This document shows, piece by piece, positions 34,105 through 42,563 of a stretch of 64,000 nt of DNA. This DNA is from Candidatus Enterococcus huntleyi. GTDB lineage: Bacteria; Bacillota; Bacilli; Lactobacillales; Enterococcaceae. The stretch lies in NCBI RefSeq assembly GCF_009933175.1, contig NZ_MAEJ01000008.1, positions 1 to 64,000 of the forward strand. The letters are read 5' to 3'. The translations under genes were made by a program, and so were the position numbers. Under the pieces are notes generated by a model, which had not been told where the DNA came from, did no database searches, and was given only the letters and a program-made list of their open reading frames with translations. The number at the start of each line of letters is the position of its first letter. Within the stretch, counting starts at the first letter, position 1.

Positions 34105-36813
34105 CTATTCTCCTAATCTGATTTCCATTTTTTTATTCGGTACAAGTTGAATGACCTGATCGTCGACCGTCATCTCAACTGCTTCACTTGCTTCTATTAT
34201 AAGTTGTGTGTGCGAGACAGTAAATGAAAAATGAATGCCTCTAATTGTCAACTTGAACGATAACTCTTGCCACTGCTCAGGTAAACGAGGTTGCATGTGA
34301 ATTCGTTCTTGTCTAATATCAATGCCCGCAAAGGTCGTCAGAGTGATAAATAAAGTAGCCGCCATCACGCCTGCATGAATCCCTTCGGCAGTCGTCCCTC
34401 CTTGAATATCTCGGTAATCAGACTGTAACGCTTCTTGGTACAACTGCCAAGCAAGCGACCGATCACCGACGATCGACGCCAGCTGTGCATGAACAATTCG
34501 TGAAAGTGTCGAACCATGAGAAGTCCGAGCCAGATAGTACGCTAGATTCTCTTCCAAATAATCTTCAGGCAATTGATAATTCATATCCTTTAGAAGCTGA
34601 TCAACCCGTGTTTTATGCAAATTATAGAAAATCATCAGGCTATCGGCTTGCTTAGCCACCTTAAATTCATCCGCTGAGCGACCCTCTGCTTGCAAAATCC
34701 GATCCATTCGATAGATATTGCCATATTTTTCTTTGTAATAGGTCCAATCAACTTCTTCTAAATCAAAATAGCCTTCAAATTGAGCAATAATCCCTTCCGA
34801 ATTAATTTCCAAATGCAGGGCATGTTTTATTTGTTCCATTTGCTTACGCTGTTCCTCAGTCAAAGCGACCTTCTCTTGAATAGCTGATAAAACAGACGGT
34901 TGATAGGTTTGATAAATTTTTTCGATTTCTTCGAACAACCACACCACCATCATATTGGTATAGGCATTGTCCGTTAATCCGCCTGTCTGACTGTCTGGGT
35001 AGGCTTCATGAAATTCGTCAGGCCCCATTACACCAGCAATCGAATAACGCCCCGTCTCCTGATTAAAGTCTGTTTTACTTAGCCAAAACTTAGCGATTTC
35101 TAGCAACAGCTCAATCCCATACTTTTCCATAAATTCATGGTCATTAGTATTGTGAGTATATAGCCAAACATTATAGGCAATTGCCAGTGAAACGTGGCGC
35201 TGCAAACGACTATGATCTTCACTCCATTCCCCACTAATTGGGTTCAAATGCAGTTCTTGTGACTGCTCAGTTCCATCAAGTCCTGATTGCCACGGATACA
35301 TTGCTCCTTCATAGCCGACCTCTTTTGCCGCTTGTTTCGCAGTATCCAATCGTTGATAGCGATACATTAATAATTGTCGCGCCGTTTCCGGAAAATGAAT
35401 AATGTAAAATGGTAAGATAAACAACTCATCCCAGAAAATGTGTCCGCGATATGCCTCACCATGTAACCCCCGCGCCGTAATCGAGGCATCCAACTGATGA
35501 TTCCCCACTGGAGAACCAGAGACTAATAAGTGATACGTATGCAGGTGTAGCATTTTTTCAGACAAACGATCGCCAGCCAGACTAATCTCTGCTCGTTGCC
35601 ACAATTTTGCCCAAGACTCACTAGAGGCACGCGTGATTTCTTCAAATGTTCCAGCTGGTGGATTGGCCTCCATACTTGATATTTCAGAATTTAGCGTATC
35701 ATTTGAACGAGCCTTAGCACGCGCTTTTTCTGAGTAAACAGAAACGATCTTCTCCACCTTGATTGATTGTCCTTTTGTCACAGCGACGGGAATTATCTGA
35801 CGCACCTTGGTATCGGTTTGTTCACTAGTCATATGCTCAAATGAAATAGCGTCACTCTTTAATTCTGCTTGCTGACAAATTAGTATATTCGATTGGCGAG
35901 TTTGCGCAAGTAAGCGGCTTTTAGTCCCTTCAGACCCAATTTCCAGCACCTCTAAATGATGATGCGTTAAGCTACGGTACCGCGCAACATTGTAATTATA
36001 AACGCCGCCATCTGCTTCACTAATTAATTCAATCTCACCCGAGAAATTCAATGGTGTTACTTGATAAGATAACGCGTAGAGATGTCTGTCGGCCATACTA
36101 ACCACTTTTTTGGCGACTACTTCAACTTCTTTTCCACTAGCTGTTTTAAAATGAGTCGTACTCGTAAATAATCCTGTCCGCATATCAAGTGTTCGTTCAA
36201 AATAGCCAACTTGTTCTTCAGTAAAAAGCAACTCTTCCCCATCAATTTTTACAGTCAAGCCTTGCATATTAGGGGCATTGACGAAATCTTCGTTCTTAAT
36301 TTCTTTGCCAGCAACCTCCGAAACAGCTGTATTATATAACCCAGCTAAATAAGTAGCAGGATAATGATCCTCGCTAATCCGCATCTCGGGCGTCGTTCCT
36401 CTTAATCCGATAAAGCCGTTTCCGACAGTCAATAGAGATTCCGCTGCATACTCGTCTTTCCCTGGTTGATAGCCATAATAACGAAGAAGCCAACCCATCT
36501 TTTCTTTTTCTTGCTCAAGCGCCTCTGCTTCTGATGTCGTCACTTCACTATCGAAGATAACCGGACAATTCCACGCTTCACCCAATGCCTGACGAAAACT
36601 CTGCACTGCGTCTTCAAACACGATTCCCTTTGGACTTTCTAAGTGTTTTTCTGTTTCAGTCAGGATCATTCCACTTGTCGCTTGAGGGAATTTTTCCGCA
36701 ATCTCTTCTGCCAATTGTCTAACATCTATCTGGGTGTACGTCCCTGCCCAGCGCAACTCCTTCTTCTCGTCGCTTATTATCAGTTCATCTTTCACTCGCT
36801 TAATCGTTAGCAT
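34105..36813 (-). CDS. trePP: Trehalose-6-phosphate phosphorylase, GH65
   Basis: 902 residues from ATG 36813 with AAAGGGTG upstream. A GH65 (alpha/alpha)6 barrel is flanked by an N-terminal beta-sandwich. The general acid Glu lies in 'GPDEFHEAYPDS' near the middle, and 'HRGHIFWDELF'-like context ('AYRGHIFWDELFILPFY') precedes it. About 130 residues precede the usual family start, longer than in maltose phosphorylases. GH65 also includes maltose, trehalose and kojibiose phosphorylases. The adjacent TreR and trehalose PTS decide for trehalose-6-phosphate, as in Lactococcus. Products are glucose-6-phosphate and beta-glucose-1-phosphate. Confidence 0.88.
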   Translation of the reverse strand: MLTIKRVKDELIISDEKKELRWAGTYTQIDVRQLAEEIAEKFPQATSGMILTETEKHLESPKGIVFEDAVQSFRQALGEAWNCPVIFDSEVTTSEAEALEQEKEKMGWLLRYYGYQPGKDEYAAESLLTVGNGFIGLRGTTPEMRISEDHYPATYLAGLYNTAVSEVAGKEIKNEDFVNAPNMQGLTVKIDGEELLFTEEQVGYFERTLDMRTGLFTSTTHFKTASGKEVEVVAKKVVSMADRHLYALSYQVTPLNFSGEIELISEADGGVYNYNVARYRSLTHHHLEVLEIGSEGTKSRLLAQTRQSNILICQQAELKSDAISFEHMTSEQTDTKVRQIIPVAVTKGQSIKVEKIVSVYSEKARAKARSNDTLNSEISSMEANPPAGTFEEITRASSESWAKLWQRAEISLAGDRLSEKMLHLHTYHLLVSGSPVGNHQLDASITARGLHGEAYRGHIFWDELFILPFYIIHFPETARQLLMYRYQRLDTAKQAAKEVGYEGAMYPWQSGLDGTEQSQELHLNPISGEWSEDHSRLQRHVSLAIAYNVWLYTHNTNDHEFMEKYGIELLLEIAKFWLSKTDFNQETGRYSIAGVMGPDEFHEAYPDSQTGGLTDNAYTNMMVVWLFEEIEKIYQTYQPSVLSAIQEKVALTEEQRKQMEQIKHALHLEINSEGIIAQFEGYFDLEEVDWTYYKEKYGNIYRMDRILQAEGRSADEFKVAKQADSLMIFYNLHKTRVDQLLKDMNYQLPEDYLEENLAYYLARTSHGSTLSRIVHAQLASIVGDRSLAWQLYQEALQSDYRDIQGGTTAEGIHAGVMAATLFITLTTFAGIDIRQERIHMQPRLPEQWQELSFKLTIRGIHFSFTVSHTQLIIEASEAVEMTVDDQVIQLVPNKKMEIRLGE

Positions 36814-36828
36814 TTTTCGACACCCTTT

Positions 36829-36881
36829 CACTTGTCTATACATGTTACCATGAGTATAAATGATAGTGAAAGCTTTTTCAA
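36829..36881 (-). promoter_or_regulatory. trePP promoter with TreR operator-like dyad
   Basis: On the minus strand -35 TTGAAA (36881-36876) and -10 TATACT (36858-36853) are 17 bp apart. Downstream, CACTTGT-CTAT-ACATGTT (36829-36846) closely matches the dyad at 37205. A TGAAAGCTTTTTCA sequence over the -35 resembles a cre site, but with CT in place of the central CG. Confidence 0.6.
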
Positions 36882-37151
36882 TAAAAACAAGTAATTTATT
36901 TTTTTCGCACCTAGATAAATCTCTAATAGAAAATTGGCCTTCTCTTTTATTTCCGCCTATTTAGCCCCTCCAAAACAGGACGATTCTTTTTTCTATTTTT
37001 TTAATTAGGCGTACTTTTCCCTGATTACTGAATCCATCTTTCCACTGAAGTATTCATTCACTCCCAATACTCATTTAATTTTCAAGCGAATTTTTGCCGT
37101 TCATTTTATAGAAGGAAACTTTTACAACTAGAAAAGATCGAAAAAAATATA
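36882..37151. other. AT-rich spacer between divergent tre promoters
   Basis: No gene or clear signal is seen in this part of the 431-bp gap between trePP and treB. Confidence 0.5.
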
Positions 37152-37222
37152 TTAAAACGCTTGCATTTTTTCTTGTTCAAAGGTATGATGAAAACGAATT
37201 AACAAACTTGTATACACAAGTT
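37152..37222 (+). promoter_or_regulatory. treB promoter, cre and TreR operator
   Basis: A cre-like TTAAAACGCTTGCA (37152-37165) overlaps the -35 TTGCAT (37161-37166), which is 17 bp from the -10 TATGAT (37184-37189). A dyad AACTTGT-ATAC-ACAAGTT (37205-37222) lies just past the expected start point. Together these fit CcpA repression plus TreR control. Confidence 0.75.
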
Positions 37223-37244
37223 AAAAAGAAAGGGGTACAAAACT

Positions 37245-39254
37245 ATGGGTAAGTATCAAGCAGATGCTGAGAAGCTTCTAAAAGAAGTCGGTGGCAAAGA
37301 AAATATTGCAGCAGTCAGTCACTGTGCGACAAGAATGCGTTTTGTTCTTAATGACCACAGTAAAGCCAACGAAGCCGCTATTGAAGATATTCCTAGCGTG
37401 AAGGGAATGTTTACCAATGCTGGACAATTTCAAGTCATTATTGGGAATGATGTTTCCGTATTTTACAATGATTTCGTTGCTGTTTCTGGTGTTGAGGGTG
37501 TTTCGAAGGATCAAAGTAAAGCCTTGGCCAAACAAAATCTGAATCCCGTTCAGCGAGCAATTGCTGTCCTAGCAGAAATTTTCACACCACTAATTCCAGC
37601 TATCATTGTGGGTGGGTTAATTCTCGGTTTTCGAAATGTTTTAGAGGGGATTCAATTTGACGGCTCAACAATTGTTGAAAAATCAGTCTTTTGGAATGGA
37701 GTCAATGGTTTCTTATGGCTACCTGGTGAAGCAATTTTCCATTTCTTACCTGTCGGAATTACTTGGAGTATTGCCAAGAAGATGGGGACAACACAAATTT
37801 TAGGAATTATTTTAGGGATTACTTTAGTTTCACCGCAATTATTAAATGCGTATAGTGTTGCACAGACGGCAGCGGCTGACATCCCGTTTTGGGACTTTGG
37901 CTTTGCTCAAGTTCAAATGATTGGTTACCAAGCACAAGTAATTCCCGCTATGTTAGCTGGGTTCTTACTGGCTTATCTGGAAATCTTCTTCCGTAAGATT
38001 ATTCCGCAAGCCATCTCGATGATTTTCGTGCCTTTGTTCTCTTTGATACCGACAATCATTGCTGCCCATGTTATTTTAGGCCCGATTGGTTGGGTCATCG
38101 GTAGCTGGATTTCATCTATCGTAAATGCTGGCTTAACTTCTTCGGTGAACTGGCTGTTCAGTGCTGTTTTTGGTTTCCTGTATGCACCATTAGTAATTAC
38201 CGGACTCCATCATATGACCAATGCCATTGATATGCAGCTAGTTGCTGACTTTGGCACAACCAACCTATGGCCGATGATTGCACTATCTAATATTGCTCAA
38301 GGTTCTGCTGTATTAGCTGTAATTTTCTTACACAGAGGCAATGAAAAAGAAGAACAAGTTTCTATTCCAGCGATGATTTCTTGTTATCTAGGCGTGACAG
38401 AACCCGCAATGTTCGGGATTAACTTGAAGTATATTTATCCCTTTGTCGCAGCTATGATAGGTTCTGGAATTGCTGGTATGTTCTCAACATTAATGGGTGT
38501 TCGTGCCAACGCAATTGGAGTTGGTGGCTTACCTGGCCTTCTGGCAATCAACACAAAAATTGGTGGCGGCTGGCTAGCTTACATTATAGCTATGGTGATA
38601 GCTGTCGTTGTTCCAATTATCTTAACAATTATTTTCAGACGTCAAGGAATTTTAAACAAACTAGATCCAGTCGGAGCAAATGGTGGCGCCTTATATGCCG
38701 CAGATACAGCACCCGAACTAGCTTCAGCTGCTGCAGGTGTTGGCTCAACTAACGCAACAAATATGACGGGAGCAACAGCTTCAGCTACTCAAATCAAAAC
38801 AGAAATGTATTTTTCACCAGCTGATGGTACTATTCTGCCAATCACAGATGTGAAAGATCCAGTCTTTTCACAAAAAATGATGGGTGATGGCTATGCTGTG
38901 CAGCCAACAAATCCTTCTATCTACTCACCTGTTGAGGGTCAGATTACTAATATTTTTGACACCAAACATGCGATTGGTATTTTGACTCCGAATGGCGTAG
39001 AAGTGCTTGTCCATATGGGCTTAGATACTGTTGAGCTCAAAGGAGAGCCTTTCCACGTACATGTCAAAGTGAACCAATCAGTGACACCTGATACCTTGTT
39101 GGCAGACATGAACATTGAGCAGATTAAACAAGCTGGAAAAGAAACGGATATTATCGTCGCTTTAACCAACGATGATCGTGTTCAAGACTTCAAGCTCACA
39201 GCTTCTGGCTCAGTCACACATGCGCAACAGATTGGTGAAGCTGACGTAAAATAA
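37245..39254 (+). CDS. treB: PTS trehalose transporter EIIBCA
   Basis: 669 residues, ATG 37245 behind AAAGGGG. EIIB at the N-terminus with phospho-Cys in 'VSHCATRMRF', EIIC from about 105 to 470 with about ten membrane segments ('GVTEPAMFGINLKYIYPF'), an Ala/Thr-rich linker, and EIIA at the end with phospho-His in 'EVLVHMGLDTVELKG'. It imports trehalose as trehalose-6-phosphate for TrePP. A self-contained EIIA differs from the B. subtilis trehalose EII, which lacks one. Single gene with its own terminator. Confidence 0.9.
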   Translation: MGKYQADAEKLLKEVGGKENIAAVSHCATRMRFVLNDHSKANEAAIEDIPSVKGMFTNAGQFQVIIGNDVSVFYNDFVAVSGVEGVSKDQSKALAKQNLNPVQRAIAVLAEIFTPLIPAIIVGGLILGFRNVLEGIQFDGSTIVEKSVFWNGVNGFLWLPGEAIFHFLPVGITWSIAKKMGTTQILGIILGITLVSPQLLNAYSVAQTAAADIPFWDFGFAQVQMIGYQAQVIPAMLAGFLLAYLEIFFRKIIPQAISMIFVPLFSLIPTIIAAHVILGPIGWVIGSWISSIVNAGLTSSVNWLFSAVFGFLYAPLVITGLHHMTNAIDMQLVADFGTTNLWPMIALSNIAQGSAVLAVIFLHRGNEKEEQVSIPAMISCYLGVTEPAMFGINLKYIYPFVAAMIGSGIAGMFSTLMGVRANAIGVGGLPGLLAINTKIGGGWLAYIIAMVIAVVVPIILTIIFRRQGILNKLDPVGANGGALYAADTAPELASAAAGVGSTNATNMTGATASATQIKTEMYFSPADGTILPITDVKDPVFSQKMMGDGYAVQPTNPSIYSPVEGQITNIFDTKHAIGILTPNGVEVLVHMGLDTVELKGEPFHVHVKVNQSVTPDTLLADMNIEQIKQAGKETDIIVALTNDDRVQDFKLTASGSVTHAQQIGEADVK

Positions 39255-39301
39255 TTTCACGTAACCCAGCACCAACTCGTGCATTAAAAAAATACTATAA
39301 A

Positions 39302-39350
39302 AATAACAACAGGCAACCAGCCTTTATCCGGCTGGTTGCCTGTTGTTATT
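39302..39350. terminator. Bidirectional terminator after treB
   Basis: A perfect 21-bp stem (AATAACAACAGGCAACCAGCC and its complement) around a TTTATCC loop lies between convergent genes. Confidence 0.93.
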
Positions 39351-39514
39351 CACTTATTCTATGTGTTGTCTAGGCACTTTTCATCATGAAAAACACCTTT
39401 CAGCTCATAATCAATCGGTTTTATCTAGCTATTTTAATTTCCACGTCTATCTCGGTATCCATTTCGTTAGCCCTATCCGATTGCTTTTGCCTTTGACGTT
39501 TCGCTTGTTACCTA

Positions 39515-39862
39515 TTACACATATCTAGCCATTTGAAAAAGTGAGACAGGTGCTTTCTCGTTTAATTTGTAACCAAACTGTTCTTTTGCGAAGGTTTTAT
39601 AGCCACTCTCAGCTATCTCCATCACCTTTTCTTCAGCCAGTATGCCTTTTAAATCAAGAATAATCTGCAGCTGGGCATCATATCCTTGTAATTTACCGAT
39701 ACTCCACAAGGCATTTTGTTCAGATATCTCTTGAATGATTGTCTCAATCGATGTACAAATTTCCTGCATTCTCCCAGCAATTTTGGGATATTTTTGTTGA
39801 AAATGCTCTTCCTTGTAGATAGCTTCGAAGTGATGTATGTAGTCTGAGTGATTTATTTCCAT
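39515..39862 (-). CDS. Hypothetical 115-residue protein
   Basis: The start ATG 39862 has an excellent AGGAGGAGA site, which supports a real gene. The protein appears all-helical, soluble and slightly acidic, with no signal peptide or membrane segment; 'MQEICTSIETIIQEISEQNALWSIGKLQGYD' suggests a helical bundle. I recognise no family. It is isolated between the treB terminator and the WxL operon end, so context gives no clue. Confidence 0.6.
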   Translation of the reverse strand: MEINHSDYIHHFEAIYKEEHFQQKYPKIAGRMQEICTSIETIIQEISEQNALWSIGKLQGYDAQLQIILDLKGILAEEKVMEIAESGYKTFAKEQFGYKLNEKAPVSLFQMARYV

Positions 39863-40111
39863 TTTCTCTCCTCCTATCCAACAATAATAAACAGATTTCC
39901 CCTACAGCTATTGTCTGCGCAAACAGTTCTGTCTTTGCCGAAGACATCCTCTGCAATTATTCCTAGCTATAATTTTTAATTAATCAAATGAATGACTCAA
40001 TTTGCCTTGTTTTCTTAAAGGTTTACTGAAATCACTAGCCAGAAAAACTGATCTAAACTAGTGATCTGTCAGCGCCTTTGAAATTTTTTTCTGTTGTTTT
40101 ACTTTACCTAA

Positions 40112-41179
40112 CTAATAGACTTTTCCAACCACTATCTCACGACTGACAAAGCCAAAATTCCGACTGTCCACCGACTGTTCATAATTATCTCCCAGTACAA
40201 AGTAGCTGTCAGACGGGATTGTACTAAATCCTTGAATTCCTTTTAAATCCTCCATCTTCAGCTCAACGGTGATCGTCCCACTAGGCAATTGCCCATCTGA
40301 AGGATTAATGGTTGTCGCAGCTTTAATGTAAGGATTAATATATAATGTGTTGCCAGACAACCAAATTGCATCCCCTGGCATACCAACAATCCGTTTTACA
40401 TACGTCTCATCTGTATTTTTCAGCTGAAACATCACCAATTCTCCTCTTTTAAGATTCTTGGTTTTCTCTGTAAATACAATCTCTTGATCCTTTAATGTCG
40501 GACTCATAGACTGTCCTTCAATCCGATGTATTCGAATTTTAAAGAGGGCAAATACTAACACCATTAGACCGATAGTCAGCAAGGCACTTTCATAGATACG
40601 CTTGACCAATTGTTTGCGTCTACGTTTCTTTTTCTGCTCTTCTAAAAAAGCTGCTTTGCGTTTTTCATAAGCCGCTTGTTCAGCAGGTGTTCTTTTTTTT
40701 CGTTTCTTTTTCGGCGCAGCTGTTTGTCCGGCTGATCCCTCAGCAGACACTTCTGAGCGTTTCTTGCCTTTTTTTCTCACTGATTCTTTTTTTCTAGCTG
40801 GCCCTTTTTGTAAAGGTGGCTCTTCTTTAGGCCGTGCTGCACTAGCAAGCATGTTTGTCGCGTGTGTTATACTCTGTGAAGGGTGTTGTTTTTCTAAATG
40901 AGTGCTTTTTTTACGAGGTCCATCTGACGAGTTCATTTGCGGGTTTAATGGCGGGTTCTGCGGTGATTTCTGTGTATAAGTGTCTGCCAATTCAGTAGTA
41001 GGTAAATGATTGGTTGACTTCCCCAGTGGATTCACCTTTTCAGTATTGTTCATCTCTTTATTCGTAAACGTTTCTTTGTCTAAATTAAGCACAGAGTCTG
41101 CAGGAGTAGACAATGTTTTTGCTGTCTTATTTAAAGACTGACCTTCTTTTTTTGAACGGAATTTCTTCTCTAAATCCAT
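40112..41179 (-). CDS. lepB: Signal peptidase I with long basic N-terminal extension
   Basis: 355 residues, ATG 41179 behind GGAGGGGG, within 3 bp of the preceding stop. The catalytic part starts near residue 190 with a membrane anchor ('ALLTIGLMVLVFALFKI'). It has the nucleophile Ser224 in 'EGQSMSPTL' and general base Lys262 in 'YVKRIVGMPGD', then 'LGDNYEQSVDSR'. The first 190 residues are cytoplasmic, disordered, Asn/Pro/Ser-rich and then strongly Lys/Arg-rich. This is far longer than the usual few residues. It is the last gene of the WxL operon and probably processes the operon's exported proteins. Confidence 0.88.
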   Translation of the reverse strand: MDLEKKFRSKKEGQSLNKTAKTLSTPADSVLNLDKETFTNKEMNNTEKVNPLGKSTNHLPTTELADTYTQKSPQNPPLNPQMNSSDGPRKKSTHLEKQHPSQSITHATNMLASAARPKEEPPLQKGPARKKESVRKKGKKRSEVSAEGSAGQTAAPKKKRKKRTPAEQAAYEKRKAAFLEEQKKKRRRKQLVKRIYESALLTIGLMVLVFALFKIRIHRIEGQSMSPTLKDQEIVFTEKTKNLKRGELVMFQLKNTDETYVKRIVGMPGDAIWLSGNTLYINPYIKAATTINPSDGQLPSGTITVELKMEDLKGIQGFSTIPSDSYFVLGDNYEQSVDSRNFGFVSREIVVGKVY

Positions 41180-41182
41180 TTG

Positions 41183-41845
41183 CTACTCCCCCTCCGACTC
41201 TCGCATACTGATAACACCGATTACCTGATCTTCTGCTACTGGGCCAAAATATCGGCTGTCTGTCGCATAGGATCGGTTATCGCCTAATACATAATAGGTA
41301 TTCTTCGGCACCGACTGGATGCCTTCAACTTCTTGTCCCGAAAACTCGCCAAGCTTTGTGGCCTCTTCTGTTGGGACAGATTCCTTCGTCAAATAAAACT
41401 CGACTCGCTCTTCATCATTCACATACAGCTTGCCTTGACGTAGCTCAACTTTCTCCCCCGGTAAGCCAATCACCCGTCGCACAATCACATCACCCTTCAC
41501 TGTCCGAAAAGCGATTAATTGATAACGAGTGACCGGTTGGCGGCGATTGACAATCACTACATCTCCGTCATCTAAGGTAGGCAACATACTATATCCATAT
41601 ACCTTAGTGACTGAGAAAAAGTAGAAAAAGACAATCGCCATAAAGAACAAACCGCTACCGATTGACACCAGCGCCATCCGAATCGTGCGCTTTCTCGCCT
41701 GCTTGCGCCGTTGTTCCATCAACCAACGCTTCTTACGCAGACGCCGTGCTCGTTCTTTTCTGGCTCGTAGTTGTTTCGATGTGTGCGCGCTTTTTTTTAC
41801 ATGTGTGTGCTTTTTTTTAGGAACTCTTTGACGTTCTTCCTGCAT
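41183..41845 (-). CDS. Signal peptidase I homologue with Lys-to-Arg at catalytic base
   Basis: 220 residues. A basic N-terminus (about 55 residues, over a third Lys/Arg) precedes one membrane anchor (57-78, 'MALVSIGSGLFFMAIVFFYFF'). The nucleophile Ser86 is kept in 'YGYSMLPTLDDGD'. The catalytic Lys of the 'VKRVIGLPGD' box is Arg123 in 'IVRRVIGLPGE'; the codons CGA CGG are unambiguous. The Asp box 'LGDNRSYATDSR' is intact. In signal peptidases I the lysine deprotonates the serine, so activity may be lost or changed. A precedent for signal-peptidase-like proteins without a full dyad is pilus-locus SipA of streptococci. Tandem with an intact paralogue. Confidence 0.88.
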   Translation of the reverse strand: MQEERQRVPKKKHTHVKKSAHTSKQLRARKERARRLRKKRWLMEQRRKQARKRTIRMALVSIGSGLFFMAIVFFYFFSVTKVYGYSMLPTLDDGDVVIVNRRQPVTRYQLIAFRTVKGDVIVRRVIGLPGEKVELRQGKLYVNDEERVEFYLTKESVPTEEATKLGEFSGQEVEGIQSVPKNTYYVLGDNRSYATDSRYFGPVAEDQVIGVISMRESEGE

Positions 41846-41851
41846 AAACGA

Positions 41852-42514
41852 TCACTCTCGTTTCGATAATGCGTCTTCTTTCAAGCCGAAATGCTTCGTG
41901 ACTTCTTTCTGAATCGTTAAGATGCCTGATAGATCGTCGACATAATTCTGACGTCTCTCTTCATCCTCCAGTATTTGGATCAGATCTGCAGAAATATTCA
42001 AGCCAAATTCTTTCATCTTTTTGTAATAGCGATTTAATATCCGCTGCCCCTGCACATTGATTCGGCCATCGGCACGTTTACTTCCGAAACTCGCCATTCG
42101 GCCAGAAAGTTCAGTAATATTGGTCCGTGCGCGACTCGGATCTTCTTCAATCAAGGCCAGCTGTCCTTGCATCTCGCTCGTCAAATAATACCCTGAGACA
42201 ATCGCTGACGTATCGTCTTTTGAAAGAGCTGTGGATTGATAATAACGACCACCAAAGCCACCAGCTACCAACAAAATGCCAATCAAAAACAAGGAAATGG
42301 CCGTGGTCCGCTGTTTCTTGCGCGCCAGTCTCAGTTGTTTGATTTTGCGCATCCATAGACGCTTTTTCTTCTTTCTTTTTGGTGGTGTCATAGCCAACAA
42401 ACGCTGGATTTCTTTTTTCGTCCCAAAAATTCGAATGAAAAAGACCATGCCAAAGACCCCACATAAAATCGAAATACTGATACAAGCAATAAATAACCAA
42501 TCGATAATGCTCAT
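41852..42514 (-). CDS. Unrecognised two-helix membrane protein in WxL operon
   Basis: 220 residues, ATG 42514 behind GAGGGGAAG. A first membrane helix (5-28) is followed by a highly basic cytoplasmic loop ('PPKRKKKKRLWMRKIKQLRLARKK', 45-68 approx.), and then a second helix (73-90, 'AISLFLIGILLVAGGF'). The C-terminal 125 residues would lie outside and are mixed-charge and helical ('LEDEERRQNYVDDLSGILT'). No family is recognised. It sits 7 bp from the signal peptidase homologue and 50 bp after the DUF916 gene, so it is probably part of WxL protein export or assembly. Confidence 0.7.
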   Translation of the reverse strand: MSIIDWLFIACISISILCGVFGMVFFIRIFGTKKEIQRLLAMTPPKRKKKKRLWMRKIKQLRLARKKQRTTAISLFLIGILLVAGGFGGRYYQSTALSKDDTSAIVSGYYLTSEMQGQLALIEEDPSRARTNITELSGRMASFGSKRADGRINVQGQRILNRYYKKMKEFGLNISADLIQILEDEERRQNYVDDLSGILTIQKEVTKHFGLKEDALSKRE

Positions 42515-42563
42515 ATTCTTCCCCTCATTTTCTTGTTCTGATTTTTAGGAATGACGGTTACGG

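Noticed and set aside
39361-39400. Third copy of the inverted-repeat element, suggested by CACTTTTCATCATGAAAAA
   Set aside because: Only the small internal hairpin resembles the elements at 31037 and 31318; the terminal repeats are missing.
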